Shown: positions 24,792 through 35,777 of the stretch, in pieces | Numbering within the stretch: position 1 is the first letter of the stretch | Layout: each line of letters begins with the position of its first letter | NCBI GenBank assembly: GCA_037951105.1 | Contig: JBAMJV010003282.1 | Coordinates: 1-64,000 of the forward strand | Length of the DNA: 64,000 nucleotides | Direction: 5' to 3' | Origin: Echinarachnius parma | Taxonomy: Eukaryota; Echinodermata; Echinoidea; Clypeasteroida; Echinarachniidae | Position numbers and translations under genes: made by a program | The notes under the pieces: model-generated | What the model was told of the DNA's origin: nothing | Database searches by the model: none | Seen by the model: only the letters and a program-made list of their open reading frames with translations

Positions 24792-25162
24792 AGTCTGTTA
24801 TCATTCAAAAAGAGCCATTAAAACACAAGAGGGCGCTCTCTAATAGGCATTGGTTTCAACCATTTTTCATACAAAATTATTCATGTGATGTTTTGTTGAA
24901 ATAATGATTAAATAGAGAGATCATCAACAATAATTCAAAAACCGCTTTTGAAAATTTTTGAAAGAGTGTAAGCTAAGCATTTTTTATATTTTTTTCAAAA
25001 GAATCATCGTATTTTTTTGGGGCCCAAATAAATACGATCGGATATATTAATGATATTTCAGCCACTTCTGAACCAATTTTGACAAAATATATTTTATTCT
25101 GCCATTAAAATTGCATGTTCTTTCAAATTCGACACTCAGTTTTTCATTACCTAACTACCCCT
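24792..25162. mobile_element. TTAA MITE family A, left-truncated copy
   Basis: Shares ATTAAATAGAGAGATCATCA, a TACGATCGGATATAT word and the right end CTACCCCT / TTAA (25163-25166) with the complete copies at 34187-34692 and 52518-53034. The left terminus is missing. Confidence 0.7.
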
Positions 25163-25189
25163 TTAAACTATTCACTGGATTGTCGTAAC

Positions 25190-25383
25190 GTGCACAAAGT
25201 CAGCGTTATGAGTAACCGCATTATCACTTTGTATTTTTGCTCATTACTTGGCCATATAAGGTCCAATTAACTAATGCAGTTGTTACCCAATATCCAGTAG
25301 ACATATCAGATAACAACAATATACATTGTATCAACCACTCATTTTGCACTTTTTTCACTTATCAACAAAGTTACTAAGTCTCT
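25190..25383. mobile_element. TTAA MITE family B, partial inverted copy
   Basis: The reverse complement of the left part of the family B copies at 51303 and 63478 (GGCCATATAAGGTCCA, ATATCAGATAAC, CAACAAAGTTACTA), ending at TCT / TTAA (25384-25387). Confidence 0.6.
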
Positions 25384-25967
25384 TTAAAAAAATATACAAT
25401 GTCTTATCGCCACATTTTTAAAAGGTTGTTGTAACACGAAATTATCCTATATCAGTATAACTTGAACGAAGTTCGATAATGTAATGAAATTAGATTTCGA
25501 ATACTGTCACAATTATGATCGATGAAGAGCAATCATAATTAGGTTGAATGACTAAACAACCGAAAGTAAATACATTTTGATTTATTCCCTTTTTCATTCC
25601 CTTTTTCATTCCCTTATTATACCGTTTTACAGCAGCAGATTTATCAGTGGGTATCGACAAAAGAAGTGTTGGTTTCGTCAGAGACATGCGATTAGATCAA
25701 GAAACAACAATATTAACAACTTTTAACTATAAATGTCTATTGAACTAATTGCATGTCTAATATAACTTTTGTGTGCCTTCCATACTGGTCACAAATTACT
25801 TGGTCAAGGATGTGGTATTATCAGTACAGACATCTTATGCCAAGCAACTAATAGACATGATTTTCTCACTAGTAAGCCTAATGCTGCCGACGCTGCATTT
25901 ACTTGAAATATGTAAGTATTATTCATACATTTGAAATAATTTAAGTTTTAAGTTTTTAAGTAATTAA

Positions 25968-26550
25968 AGGGATAGTTGAGTTTTGGTATAAAAGAGAGTA
26001 CAGTTTTGGTCAAACTGAATTTTGTATAGTAACCAAAACCTGCACCATTACATAACAAACTAATAGCTATAACTCCACAATGCTCGAAAGGTATAGAAAA
26101 TTACAAACGACAAATTACAAAATTAAAAAGTATGTTACCTTTCAAAAAGAGCTATTAAACTCAAAATGACACTTTCTAAAAACTCATTGCTTTAAACCAT
26201 TTTTAATACAAACAAAGTTGTGCTTGTGATATTTGGCAAAATAATGATTAAATAGAGAGATCATCATCAACAATTTTGTTTTGTTATTGTAAATTTTTGA
26301 AAAAAATTTTTTTTTTCAACGGCTGGTTCAAAATTACTGAATGCATGTGGGGGCACCACAATAATTACAAATGGTAATATTTATGTACATTTCAGCCGTC
26401 TCTGAAACGATTTTGATAAAATAACGCCCATTAAGTCATTACAAGCGTATGCTAGCTCTTTCAAATATGGCACTAAATTTGTCATTACCTCACAAACAAA
26501 TGGTTTTAGTGCAGCGCCTTTCATACCAAAATTATGCACCCTTCTGTCTG
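25968..26550. mobile_element. TTAA MITE family A, diverged copy
   Basis: The left end AGGGATAGTTGAGTTTTGGT follows TTAA (25964-25967). The body shares TTAAATAGAGAGATCATCA and ATTTCAGCCGTCTCTGAA with family A. The right end is diverged, and TTAA at 26551 may be the boundary. Confidence 0.55.
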
Positions 26551-26639
26551 TTAAGTGCCCTAAACAAAGATACATTAAGGAATCTCTATATCTGTTCGTC
26601 TCGTTTGTGTTAACTAGTCATATCGATTTGTTGGGGTCA

Positions 26640-27240
26640 CTTTACGTCAGCTAGCGTACAAAGTACAAAGTCGTTGGACGTGTTTAAACGGAGCCTACTA
26701 TTATGCCTGCGTCATAAATCAAACGGAATCCGGCCGAATTTGCTGATGGCCAGGAGGTCGCCGAGTTTCAAACCCGCCAGGGAGTCGAGCGTATTTTTCG
26801 CTTAAAAATTAACCCTGTAACATATTGGACGGGGCTTGGGCGGAACCTTTAAACAGAAATTGACCGGTGCTCGCTGGTAAACAAATTGTTGTCGTGCGAT
26901 ACATGCCCAGCAAACGGGTGGGTGCCGCTAAGTTTCGGTCGATGAACAATAGGTCTGTTTGTGGATGGGCTCCGGGTGACGTCCAGGAGGTCTCCGGTCG
27001 ACGCCGGGCGGGCGTCTTCCGTGGCCAGGTGCCAAACTCCTGAGTTGGCAGGAGAAGCCAGGGCCCGTAGAAGCCGCCCGTCCGCGGCCAGATACCCGCT
27101 CGAAGCGCGCTCGAAGCGTGCGTGATTTGTTTACAATCCGGACGGTATATAGGTGGAGGCCATTCGGGTATCGTATAGGGAGCCCGTGCGACGGCCGCGC
27201 AGCTCGTCCGACCTCCCTCCGAATTTTAAAGGCCCAAATA
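26640..27240. other. GC- and CpG-rich 0.6-kb island without a gene
   Basis: This stands out from AT-rich surroundings by its dense CpG (GCCGGGCGGGCGTC, GCGACGGCCGCGCAGC). No ORF or splice-bounded exon with a recognisable domain was found. It could be a promoter-type CpG island or a GC-rich repeat. Confidence 0.4.
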
Positions 27241-27451
27241 GTCTAAAATCGTCAGATTGCTGCCCGAATATCGATTGAATATAATTACCGATGGCTGAGC
27301 GATCTACGGGCGACCTGTTTACGAGTGATTTATCACTGTGTAAAACTAAAATTGTTGATTTTACACTTAATGTTTGATTTTCAATATTGAATTATAAGCA
27401 GTGATAATTCTTTGTCGTATGTTCAATAATATACAATAATATACATATTTT

Positions 27452-28285
27452 TTATTTAAATCTGTCCATGATGACGCTGCAGAATTTTGATAGCCTCAAC
27501 AATGTCGAAGGCAAAGGGGAATTAAACCAATTATACATTTTAATAAGTGTCCGGCCGTTTTTTAAAGTAATTATCGAGGAATTTCTTCATTGCTAGTTCA
27601 AATTCCGTACATTCAAATAGGTAATGGAATTCATCCTCATGTTTAGAATTATTGCACAAAGTACACAATCGTTGTGATCTATCCACGTTTCAATATCTAC
27701 CTGAAACAATTGGTAGACGATGATTTCCACATCTAAATTTACTCATTACTCTATGCTTAAATGGTAAATTCGTGAGGCATTTTTCGAAAGTAAAATGTTT
27801 GTTTAGAGATGCGATAATTCAAACAATGTGAGTTACGGTTTACTTCATAATGCCTATTTTTAGAGTAGACGTCATTTAACCGTTATTTTATTGTCAATTC
27901 AATCCACTTTGGGTCTTTGCTCTCTATGCTATCCCAAAGATACGATAATCCTAGTTTATCTATTGAATTTTGTATCTTGACTTACCAAGGGGAACGGTAT
28001 ATTAAGATCAAATATCATTTTCATAATGTCATAAAGAATGTGTGATAACTTTGAAGTTTTACTTGTAACAATCCTTATCCAAAATAATAACATTCTCATT
28101 TCAATATTCTTTAAAATACTATGCTTTCCTAACTCGCCAAATGCTATACAATTTGCACTATTTGTATTAAGTTTTATTAATTGTTTATTAAAGCTAATTT
28201 GAAAGTGTTCAATTTCTTTTAAATTTTTCTCACAACCCCATACTTCCATATAAAAGAAGAGGATTGACAAGTTTTTAAAAAACAT
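27452..28285 (-). pseudogene. LINE ORF2 C-terminal fragment
   Basis: Two minus-strand frames carry the end of a LINE polyprotein. The first (28285-27956) has the MEVWGCEKN and CIAFGELGKHSI...MRMLLFWIRIV segments. The second (about 27760-27452) has HRLPIVSGRY, then LCTLCNNSKHEDEFHYLFEC, ending VIMDRFK-stop. The LCTLC...HYLF.C zinc-knuckle-like block is typical of LINE C-termini. This appears to be the distal part of the decayed LINE at 29164-30310. Confidence 0.7.
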
Positions 28286-28369
28286 CCAATTCCATATTTA
28301 TTGGTAAACCAAGCGATTTTGATTTTGCTCTTAACCCAAAAAAGACTGGGCTATTTTGAACCTTTAAAG

Positions 28370-28400
28370 AGCGGGGGGGGGGCTAAAGGGACACCCCCCC
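28370..28400 (+). repeat. Poly(G) run followed by poly(C) run
   Basis: Nine or so G, a short spacer, then about 15 C. This G/C inverted pair in a degenerate repeat resembles the cores of the hAT-like MITEs. Confidence 0.85.
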
Positions 28401-28413
28401 CCCCCCCCAAGAT

Positions 28414-28718
28414 CTCGGCAACCGAAACTCCGAACGACTCCAAATTGGGTATCTCGATAGATGTCCATAAAGTCTACTATGTTGCGTAGTTTAAAAAATA
28501 ATAATTAGAATATGCTAATTAGAGCTAATTAATTATGCAAAAATTGTATTTTTTATGGATATTTTTTTTTTATCAGCAATCGAAACTCCGATCGACTCCA
28601 AATTTGGCATGGTGATAGATGTCCATGAGCTCTACAATTTTGCATAGTTCATATTTTTGCTTCAATTATAAAATGCTAATTAGAGCTATTTAATTATGCG
28701 AAAATTGTATTTTTTCTC
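28414..28718 (+). repeat. Two tandem units of about 160 bp
   Basis: Units 28414-28556 and 28577-28718 share GAAACTCCGA, GACTCCAAAT, GATAGATGTCCAT and AATTGTATTTTTT. Confidence 0.75.
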
Positions 28719-29163
28719 ATTTTTTGCATTTCTCTTTATATTTGGTGATTCTTATCAAACAAAATTGTGTTGCTAGTGCAGTATACACTAAGATTACATA
28801 AATAAGATTACATACTAAGACTACATAAATTGACCCAATCTCTGTTAAAACAACATGATAATCATGAACATTTATTTTGTTTTTCCGTTTTATATGTTTT
28901 TTCTTTCTTTTTACCTTTTCTTTGTTTATCTTTGTATTATTCTCTATATATTGTATAGTTGTTTGCAAATGAGAATTCAATAAATATTTTCACCATGCCA
29001 AAGTGGAATACTAACATTACTTGTGAAAAGATGGGTGTAAAACTGCAACATAAAAGATGCATGTAACAACTGTGTGCGTTATTTATACTCCGCACAAAAA
29101 GAAACTGGACACTTGTTTAATCTTTTATAAAATTGCAAATTGTAAGGGCGATAGGTTATCACC

Positions 29164-29460
29164 TTGTCTTACTCCTACATTACATTGCAATGTTTAAATG
29201 ATTTTGAATCAACCTTACGAGAAAACTGCAAAGGTGTCAATTTGCTCCCTCGTAACATTGAAAAGAAAGTACGTGATGAAGGTGTAAATGTGTTTTTTAA
29301 GTTGTTCACTCTTTTGTATGCAGATAACACTATCATTTTTGCTGAGTCTGAAAATGATCTCCAAATTGCTTTAGATAATGTTAATATATACTGTACCAAA
29401 TGGTCCTTGAAAGTTAACATTAAACATTATAATAGGTCGGAACGTTCTGCAATACTTCGA
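29164..29460 (+). pseudogene. LINE reverse-transcriptase core, inverted segment
   Basis: The + strand frame includes FFKLFTLLYADNTIIFAESE, NDLQIALDNV and CTKWSLKVNI, the RT palm motif followed by the W-L-VN block. The second catalytic Asp is Asn (YADN instead of YADD), so it is catalytically dead. Its orientation is opposite to the RT N-terminal segment immediately to the right, which implies a local inversion. Confidence 0.75.
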
Positions 29461-30310
29461 ACATATGATTTGGCGTTATTATATATACATATCTTGAACC
29501 AGTGCAAGGATTTGCCATTAATGTTGTATCGTAACATTTTATACCACAATAAATTTCTGTCAACAGAGTCGAATGCTTTCATATAATCAACAAAAGCGCT
29601 GTATATCCTTTTCTTTTCTGATAGAAAATGTCTATTAAAGATTAAAAAAACAAAAGTATGATATAGCGTAGAATAATTCTTACGAAACCCGGCCTGTTAT
29701 CAACGTATTGTGTTAGCCGGCACCGCTCATTCAATGCATCAGTAAAAAGCTTTTCTAAACAACTCAATAAAGTAATCGGTCGATAGATATCTGGATTATG
29801 CGTTGATCCTTTCTTCTTATAGATTGGGCATAAAACACCTATAGTCCAGTCATGAGGAACGTGCCCACTGTCTAATATTACATTAAACATTTTCCTTATC
29901 ACAGATATCATTTGATTATTGCTATGTTTAATAAACTCATTCAAATAAAATCATTACCAGAAGATGTATTATTCTTCTGATTTTTAATTTGATTTTTAAT
30001 CTCATTATCCACAAAAGGAATATTCATTTCATTATTTTGTTGCTGATATTTAACGTTATTAAATTGATTCTGACTTTCATTGCGCTCACTTTTCTTATTC
30101 AAATTTTCAAAAAATTCCTTAAAAGATTCTATCGATACTTTAACGTCAGTGCTACCTTTTTGTTCGCCTTGCTTTAGTAGTTTCCAAAAGTCAGCTGGGT
30201 TTTTTTTTCTTCAAAGTTCTAAAATTGTCTTGAGTCTTTTGTTGTCATGCTATTCTTTCAATTTAGCTATCAAAGTCTTATATTTTTGTTCGCAACGCAG
30301 CGAGCTTTGA
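29461..30310 (-). pseudogene. LINE RT N-terminal region (minus strand)
   Basis: From high to low coordinates: a pre-RT linker with PADFWKLLKQGEQ (about 30190), ESFKEFFENLNKKSE (about 30100), then the frame 29944-29642 with GHVPHDWTIGVLCPIYKKKG, IYRPITLLSCLEKLFT and RPGFVR, then FVDYMKAFDSVDRNLLW (about 29575). These are RT motifs 0-3. The following palm motif is found inverted at 29164-29460. The 5' side is cut by the foldback at 30316. Confidence 0.75.
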
Positions 30311-30315
30311 GTCTA

Positions 30316-30851
30316 ATCTAACAGGCAATTCATACTTACGTCTAGCACTGCACTGGCTCGGCACTGGATAAATCCAGTGCTAGACGCAGCTATGAATGGA
30401 AATGTCTAGCGTCTAGCACAAGGTTGCGCATGCGCATTACGGTATTGCGCGTTCATAATTTGCAAGTCATCGTTACGTCACAATAGAAGTGTACTTGTGC
30501 GCGTCAAATATCCACTGTTGATCCCAAGTATGAATGGTCGGCTTTTTCGTCAAGCACTAGATTTATCCAATGCCGAGCCAGTGCTAGACGTAAGTATGAA
30601 TGTGATGAAGGACATGTCTGGGCATGCGCACTAGTACACTTCTATTGTGACGTAACGATGGCTTGCAAATTCTGAACGCGCAATACCGTAATGCGCATGC
30701 GCAACGTTGTGCCTGACGAGTGTGTAGCATCACAATTATGCCAGGCTGAGCCCGGACTGATGCTAGACATTTCCATTCATATTTGCGTCTAGCACTGGAT
30801 TTATCCAGTGCCGAGCCAGTGCTAGACGTAAGTATGAATTGCCTGCTAGAT
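30316..30851. mobile_element. Palindromic MITE with CAGGCAATTCATACTTACG ends
   Basis: CAGGCAATTCATACTTACGT near 30322 is inverted at its right end (ACGTAAGTATGAATTGCCTG, about 30826-30845). Internal arms, including GCGCATGCGCATTACGGTAT, are also inverted (30425-30500 versus 30625-30715). The CTAGCACTGG(C/A)T word recurs five times. The long arms suggest strong hairpin potential. Confidence 0.7.
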
Positions 30852-30913
30852 TTTATCACGCTTATGAGAACAATGGGATCCATGGTGGCGTATGCATATG
30901 AACTTGTTTTATT

Positions 30914-31200
30914 GACCTCGATCTAGTGACGACGCGTATGAACTGCTCTGTGATTGGTTTATGTAGTTCCCAAGTAGCCCATAATGCAACCTGCAGTGGT
31001 ATTCCTTCCGGTGACCAAAAATCGTGTCACTCTGGCAGAGTGACACCCCCTAGTTAGTGACCTCGATCGATCCGGTGACGACGCGTATGAACTGCTCTGT
31101 GATTGGCTTATGTAGTTCCCACGTAACCCATAATGCAACCTGCAGTGGTATTCCTTCCGTTGACTAAAAATCGCGTCACTCTGACAGAGTGAAACCCCCT
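30914..31200 (+). repeat. Two tandem units of about 147 bp
   Basis: Each unit contains GACGACGCGTATGAACTGCT, CATAATGCAACCTGCAGTGG and GTCACTCTGRCAGAGTGA. They are about 93% identical by eye. Confidence 0.85.
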
Positions 31201-32960
31201 TGTACTTTCGAAGTGGATAACTTACAAGCAATACATGCAGTCCATTTTTTGTCGATTTGCATGATATTTAGCATTCATATTACCTGTACGTATACACATG
31301 TGCGTATATCTCTAGAAAACGCCACAATGATCCATCAATAACATGGCATATGAACAAGTTTCCATTGAAAACGCGCATAAGACTAACACGAGCAGACGAC
31401 GCGAATCAAATATATGCTATAATATGCATTACAACAACGGCTTTAAATTCACGTTGGAGATGGACTATGTACCTGGACAATAGCAGCGCGCTCCGCACAT
31501 TGCGCGTTAACGGATGTCCTTCGCGCATTCACGTTTCTCCGTGTTATGTGCCTTACGAGCAAACGTAAAGAATCAAATGTAGCTAAAAGTGGAAAATTAA
31601 GTTGTCAAGAAACACAAAAAGGCCCTATTTTCCCGTCTAATAATCAAAATGTTTCTTACATTAGAAGAAAGGTAATTTTGTCCCCTTTGTTTTGGTATCC
31701 GAGACGGTATAAAAACGTATCAGGGTAAAATTATACGATCGGCTGAATGAGCGAGGGTTGGTACAAATTCGTCAAATTTCTTCTCTTCGCCATAGGGAAG
31801 TGGCCATTCTGGCAAATTTTACCGAAAATTCAACGGCAAAAGGCCATATTTTCCCAGTAACGAAACGAGACATAATTGGTACCATTGAAAAGGCCGAGAC
31901 GGTATAAATTTTTTAAACGAATTTAAGCTATGAGAGTTTTATTTCACACATCGCGAGAAAATGGAGCTAAATTCTGTTCATTCCCCGTGTTGAAGCGCGC
32001 TTTGCGGATTGTGTGGAGTATTTGCATCAAAGTTTTCAATATGCTATGCAATAAACGTACGTGCGTGAGGGAACAATATTCGTTTATTAAGTGATAATTG
32101 TTTTTATCAAATAGTACTGCTAAATATGCTCCAAATATGTATATATTTATAGGCAAATGATTGAAAATACTGCGGAAATTGCACTTACCTAATTAAACTT
32201 GTTCGACAGGTAACTGTATTCCTATTTTCGATGAGCGTAACTCAGAAATACAATTCACATATGGCACACAATGATTGTGAAAGGTTCCTTGCTATTATTA
32301 AAAATACGAATAGCCCCATTGAACCTTGGCACATTACGGTTGGGACACGTCATACATTTCTTATTGGTCCTTAGTCGCATTAAATTCCGGTTCCATATTT
32401 ACTTTTTTATGGTGCATCGCAACGATTTGGCATTCGTGGAGAAAGCCTGTAAAGGCCCAGTTCCATACTAATGATTTTCAAGGTGAATCGCAACGATTTG
32501 ACATTCGTCGAGAAAATCGTTTAGGTCGTGTTGCATAATTGTTACATCGTATCGGTTCTTTCGCAAAACCACGCAAAACCGTTGCGCATCGTGAAAAAAA
32601 TCCTGAAAGCGGAGCCAAAATCGCCCTCTTGAACTGTTCAAACAGTCGACACGTACGCCACAACGATTTTCATAAACAAACATTGTTGTATATGTCTTTG
32701 CATATTCGTTGGTATACGGTTGCGAAGATCGTCGCTTTCCTTTCTACCATATTCCCATTGTGGCGATTTTTAAGACGAAATATGACGAATCAGACCGAAT
32801 TAACAAGATTCAGAACGAACCAAAACGAACCGACAGGACACCAATGCGACAAAATATTTTAATCAGCTTTCAAAAATATTATGACTGTGGTAGACAATGT
32901 AACAAGAACGTTATGTCCTGAATGTGGATGAAATAGTTTGATATATGCTTATTTCGCTAA
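31201..32960. other. No recognisable gene; weak dispersed repeats
   Basis: GAGACGGTATAAA occurs in two diverged direct units (about 31620-31710, 31838-31910). 32470-32640 shares CAACGATTT, AATCGCAACG and GTTGCGCATCGTGAA words with 62220-62530, so both are copies of one dispersed repeat. Short ORFs here have no recognisable domain. Confidence 0.4.
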
Positions 32961-33479
32961 ACAGGGTTTTCCCAAAACGGAACGGGGCACTTCCCAAAAT
33001 AAAGTAACACAACTATTATGTTCATAGGGTATATTTTCCAATGAAAAACGATATCAAGATTAGTATTGTTGGTAGTGTATTTTTTGTTTGATGGCGCTCT
33101 GAGTAACACCATGTCAGGTTCCCATTTTTGTAAATTTTTACCAAGTCAGTGCCTGATAAATCGCACTTCATGCTCGTCATAGCATCGAGCAACCATGCGG
33201 AATGCACACTAACAATAGCTCGAGTATTGCTCGTTGTTCGAATGCTGTGACAGGCAGTACTTAAGTGCGGTTTATCAGACACTGACTTGGTAAAAATTTA
33301 GAAAAATGGGAACCTGACATGGTGTCACTCAGGACGCCCTAAAACAAACACTACACCACCAAACTGACTAATATTGGAATCGTTTTTTATTTTAAAAGGC
33401 AACCCTGTCCGATGGACATGATTATTATGTTGCTATATTTTGGAAAGTGCCCCGTTCCGTTTTTTGGGGGCCACCCTGT
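32961..33479. mobile_element. Palindromic MITE with ACAGGGT ends
   Basis: ACAGGGTTTTCCCAAAACGG pairs with the right end (CCGTTTTTTGGGGGCCACCC...TGT). Inner arms also pair: CACCATGTCAGGTTCCCAT / ATGGGAACCTGACATGGTG and TTTTTACCAAGTCAGTG / CACTGACTTGGTAAAAA. It is 519 bp, non-coding. Confidence 0.7.
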
Positions 33480-33533
33480 ATAGGTCGCCTACGTATTTAA
33501 AATACACAATAAATCCACGTTCGCATTAATTAA

Positions 33534-33712
33534 GGGAATAAGAAAAAGGAGAAGGAGAAGGAAAGGAGGAGGGAGAGGAAAAGAATATTCACATGGAAAA
33601 AACGAGGGAGGGGAAATAAGGAGATAGAGGATAAGGGAGAAGGGGAGAACAAGAAAGAGAATAAGGGGAAGAGGAGGAGGTGAAGGCGAAGAAGAAGAAG
33701 ATGAAAAAATGG
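33534..33712 (+). repeat. Homopurine tract of about 180 nt
   Basis: Nearly all A or G (GGAGAAGGAGAAGGAAAGGA and similar) with only a few pyrimidines. The minus strand gives Ser/Leu/Pro-rich frames that are compositional artefacts. Triplex (H-DNA) potential is plausible. Confidence 0.85.
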
Positions 33713-33721
33713 GACGCCCAT

Positions 33722-33802
33722 ACATTTTGCAGATACATTACAGTGATTTCGATCATATTTCGATCATATGATCGAAATCACTGTAATGTATCTGCAAAAT
33801 GT
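33722..33802. repeat. Perfect 37-bp hairpin with 7-nt loop
   Basis: The arms 33722-33758 and 33766-33802 are exact reverse complements (starting ACATTTTGCAGATACATTAC) around the loop TTCGATC. There is no sign of a surrounding coding gene. Confidence 0.9.
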
Positions 33803-34186
33803 TTTTGTTCCAATGTGGATCTGAATGGGAAGATTATCTCACTTGCTCGAAAAGAAAACCTCCCATGCATGCACAGACAATACCGCCCTAAACAATAGTC
33901 ACATCTACGCTTTTACTACGTTCATTTCGGGGGTATCCAAATTAATGAACGTGGCAATGCCACGATCTGAGCTTTGGTCAGGGAGCCATTGTGTGTTCAT
34001 GCATGAGAGGCTATACTTTCACGCATGTGCGATAACCATCCCATTCATTCGCCATTTAACAAAAGACATTTTTATAAAAGGCCGCTCTAGCAACTAGTCT
34101 CTTCAGTACTTCGCTTCGCACTTCCAAATTTATGAATGGGGATTAGAAGCGCAGTAGGAGCGTAGCTGATGTGACGGGGGTATTAA

Positions 34187-34692
34187 ATGGGTAGTACAGT
34201 TTTGGTAAGGCTGAACGTAAGTAACCGAAACCCGCACAGTAACATAACAAACTAATATTTATAACCCCACCATGCTCGAAAAGTAAACAAAAATACAAAC
34301 GACTAAGTAAAAAACCTTGTTATCATAAAAAAAAACACGAGAGGACGCTTTCTAATAAGGCATTGGTTTCAACTATTTTTCATAAACAAATATGCATATG
34401 ATGTTTTTTTGTTAAAATATCGATTAAATAGAGAGATCATAAACAACTATTAGAAAAATTGTAAGCATTTTTTAATTTTTTCAAAAAATCATTGTATTGA
34501 TTTCGGGCCCAAATAAATACGATCGGATATATTTATTGATATTTCAGCCATTTCTAAACCGATTTTGACCAAATAAAGTTTATTCTGCCATTAAAATTGT
34601 ATGTTCTTTCAAATTCGGCACGCAGTTTGTCATTACCTCACGAAGAAATTATGTTGTGCAGCGACCTCTGTACCAAAACTGAACTACCCCCT
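34187..34692. mobile_element. TTAA MITE family A, full copy
   Basis: Bounded by TTAA at 34183-34186 and 34693-34696. The ends ATGGGTAGTACAGTTTTGGT and CCAAAACTGAACTACCCCC are inverted repeats. It is 506 bp, non-coding, and shares its body with the copies at 52518, 25968 and 24792. Confidence 0.75.
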
Positions 34693-34699
34693 TTAAGTA

Positions 34700-35770
34700 G
34701 AGAATAACAATTGCTACCACGTATTACTTCAGCCCAGCCACGACCTTCCCACCGAATAGTCTCGTTTTATTGTATTCCAACAGAAATGTCAACATGTAAC
34801 TCTAAAGGGAAGGCTTTTCAGGTACATGTGACGGGGGATATGAGCAACGAAGAGGTTCGAGTCAGCACAAAAAAGCATGTAGTGTGACCAAATTTGCCTC
34901 CGTAATATGGAACTGGGGTTTAACAAACAAAATATATGGCGAAGCTAACGTTAAGTGAGTGGTTCGGCTGTACACGCCACTAATGGGGGGAGGGGATGGT
35001 GAGCGTGGTGCTCTCAATTTGTATTCATTGCCCCCCCCCCCCCCCCCGCCCTCCCGCTATTTTTGTTTTACTACAGCACTCGCGATACGTAATCCAAAGT
35101 CCTAGCTAGTGTAAAGTGTATTTGCTCTATTTCTTCTTCTTCTTCTTCTTCTTCTTCTTTCATTTTGCTAAAGTCCACCAGCGCGGCGTATCCTATAGCT
35201 AGGATTTATGCAACATAGCCACATATGCTGATAGCTGAACCTTTGTTTGCTCAATTTGTGAACTTGAGTGATTAATAACCATATAAAACAAATACAGTCA
35301 TCGTAAATTATTTATTAGGGATAACGATAAGTCTTGTTGTTTGGTTTCGATTTTGTTTGATTCAGCACGCAATGGGTCGAAGTCTAATTATACCCCTGTT
35401 GAATAAAATATCTTGGTCAACAATTTGATCATATCAAAGCAAATAACTTGTTTTTTAGGAAAAAATAACATTGGCAAGTATTATATTCTGAAAAGAACGA
35501 TACAAAAAACAACAAATGTTTTGTCTATTTTTCTTAGAAGTCTGTTCACCTTCGATTTAGTAAGTATTTTGTTTTAGGGAAGGCGTCAAAATAATGTAAT
35601 TATAGCGGGTGGCAGCGGGTTCCCTCAGTGGCCCGAGCCTGAAGAATGTGCGCGACGCGCTCTCCTGGAGAACAAATAAACGGGTTGGTTTGTTTATTCA
35701 TACTTCTATGAACAAAACATGCATTTTGTAGCGCGCATCAGCTGAGTGGGGGCCACAATCGGTCACACTC
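34700..35770. other. Unannotated DNA with simple repeats
   Basis: Contains a 15-C run (about 35033-35047) and (CTT)n at 35131-35158. 35678-35711 is exactly the inverse of 34 bp in the spacer of the palindrome at 42175-43069. No exon was recognised. Confidence 0.4.
35131..35158 (+). repeat. (TTC)n microsatellite
   Basis: About nine consecutive TTC units. Confidence 0.95.
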
Positions 35771-35777
35771 AGTTTGG

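Noticed and set aside
33489..33725. Leu/Ser/Pro-rich minus-strand frame resembling a membrane protein
   Set aside because: It is the pyrimidine complement of a homopurine tract; composition alone gives the hydrophobic residues.
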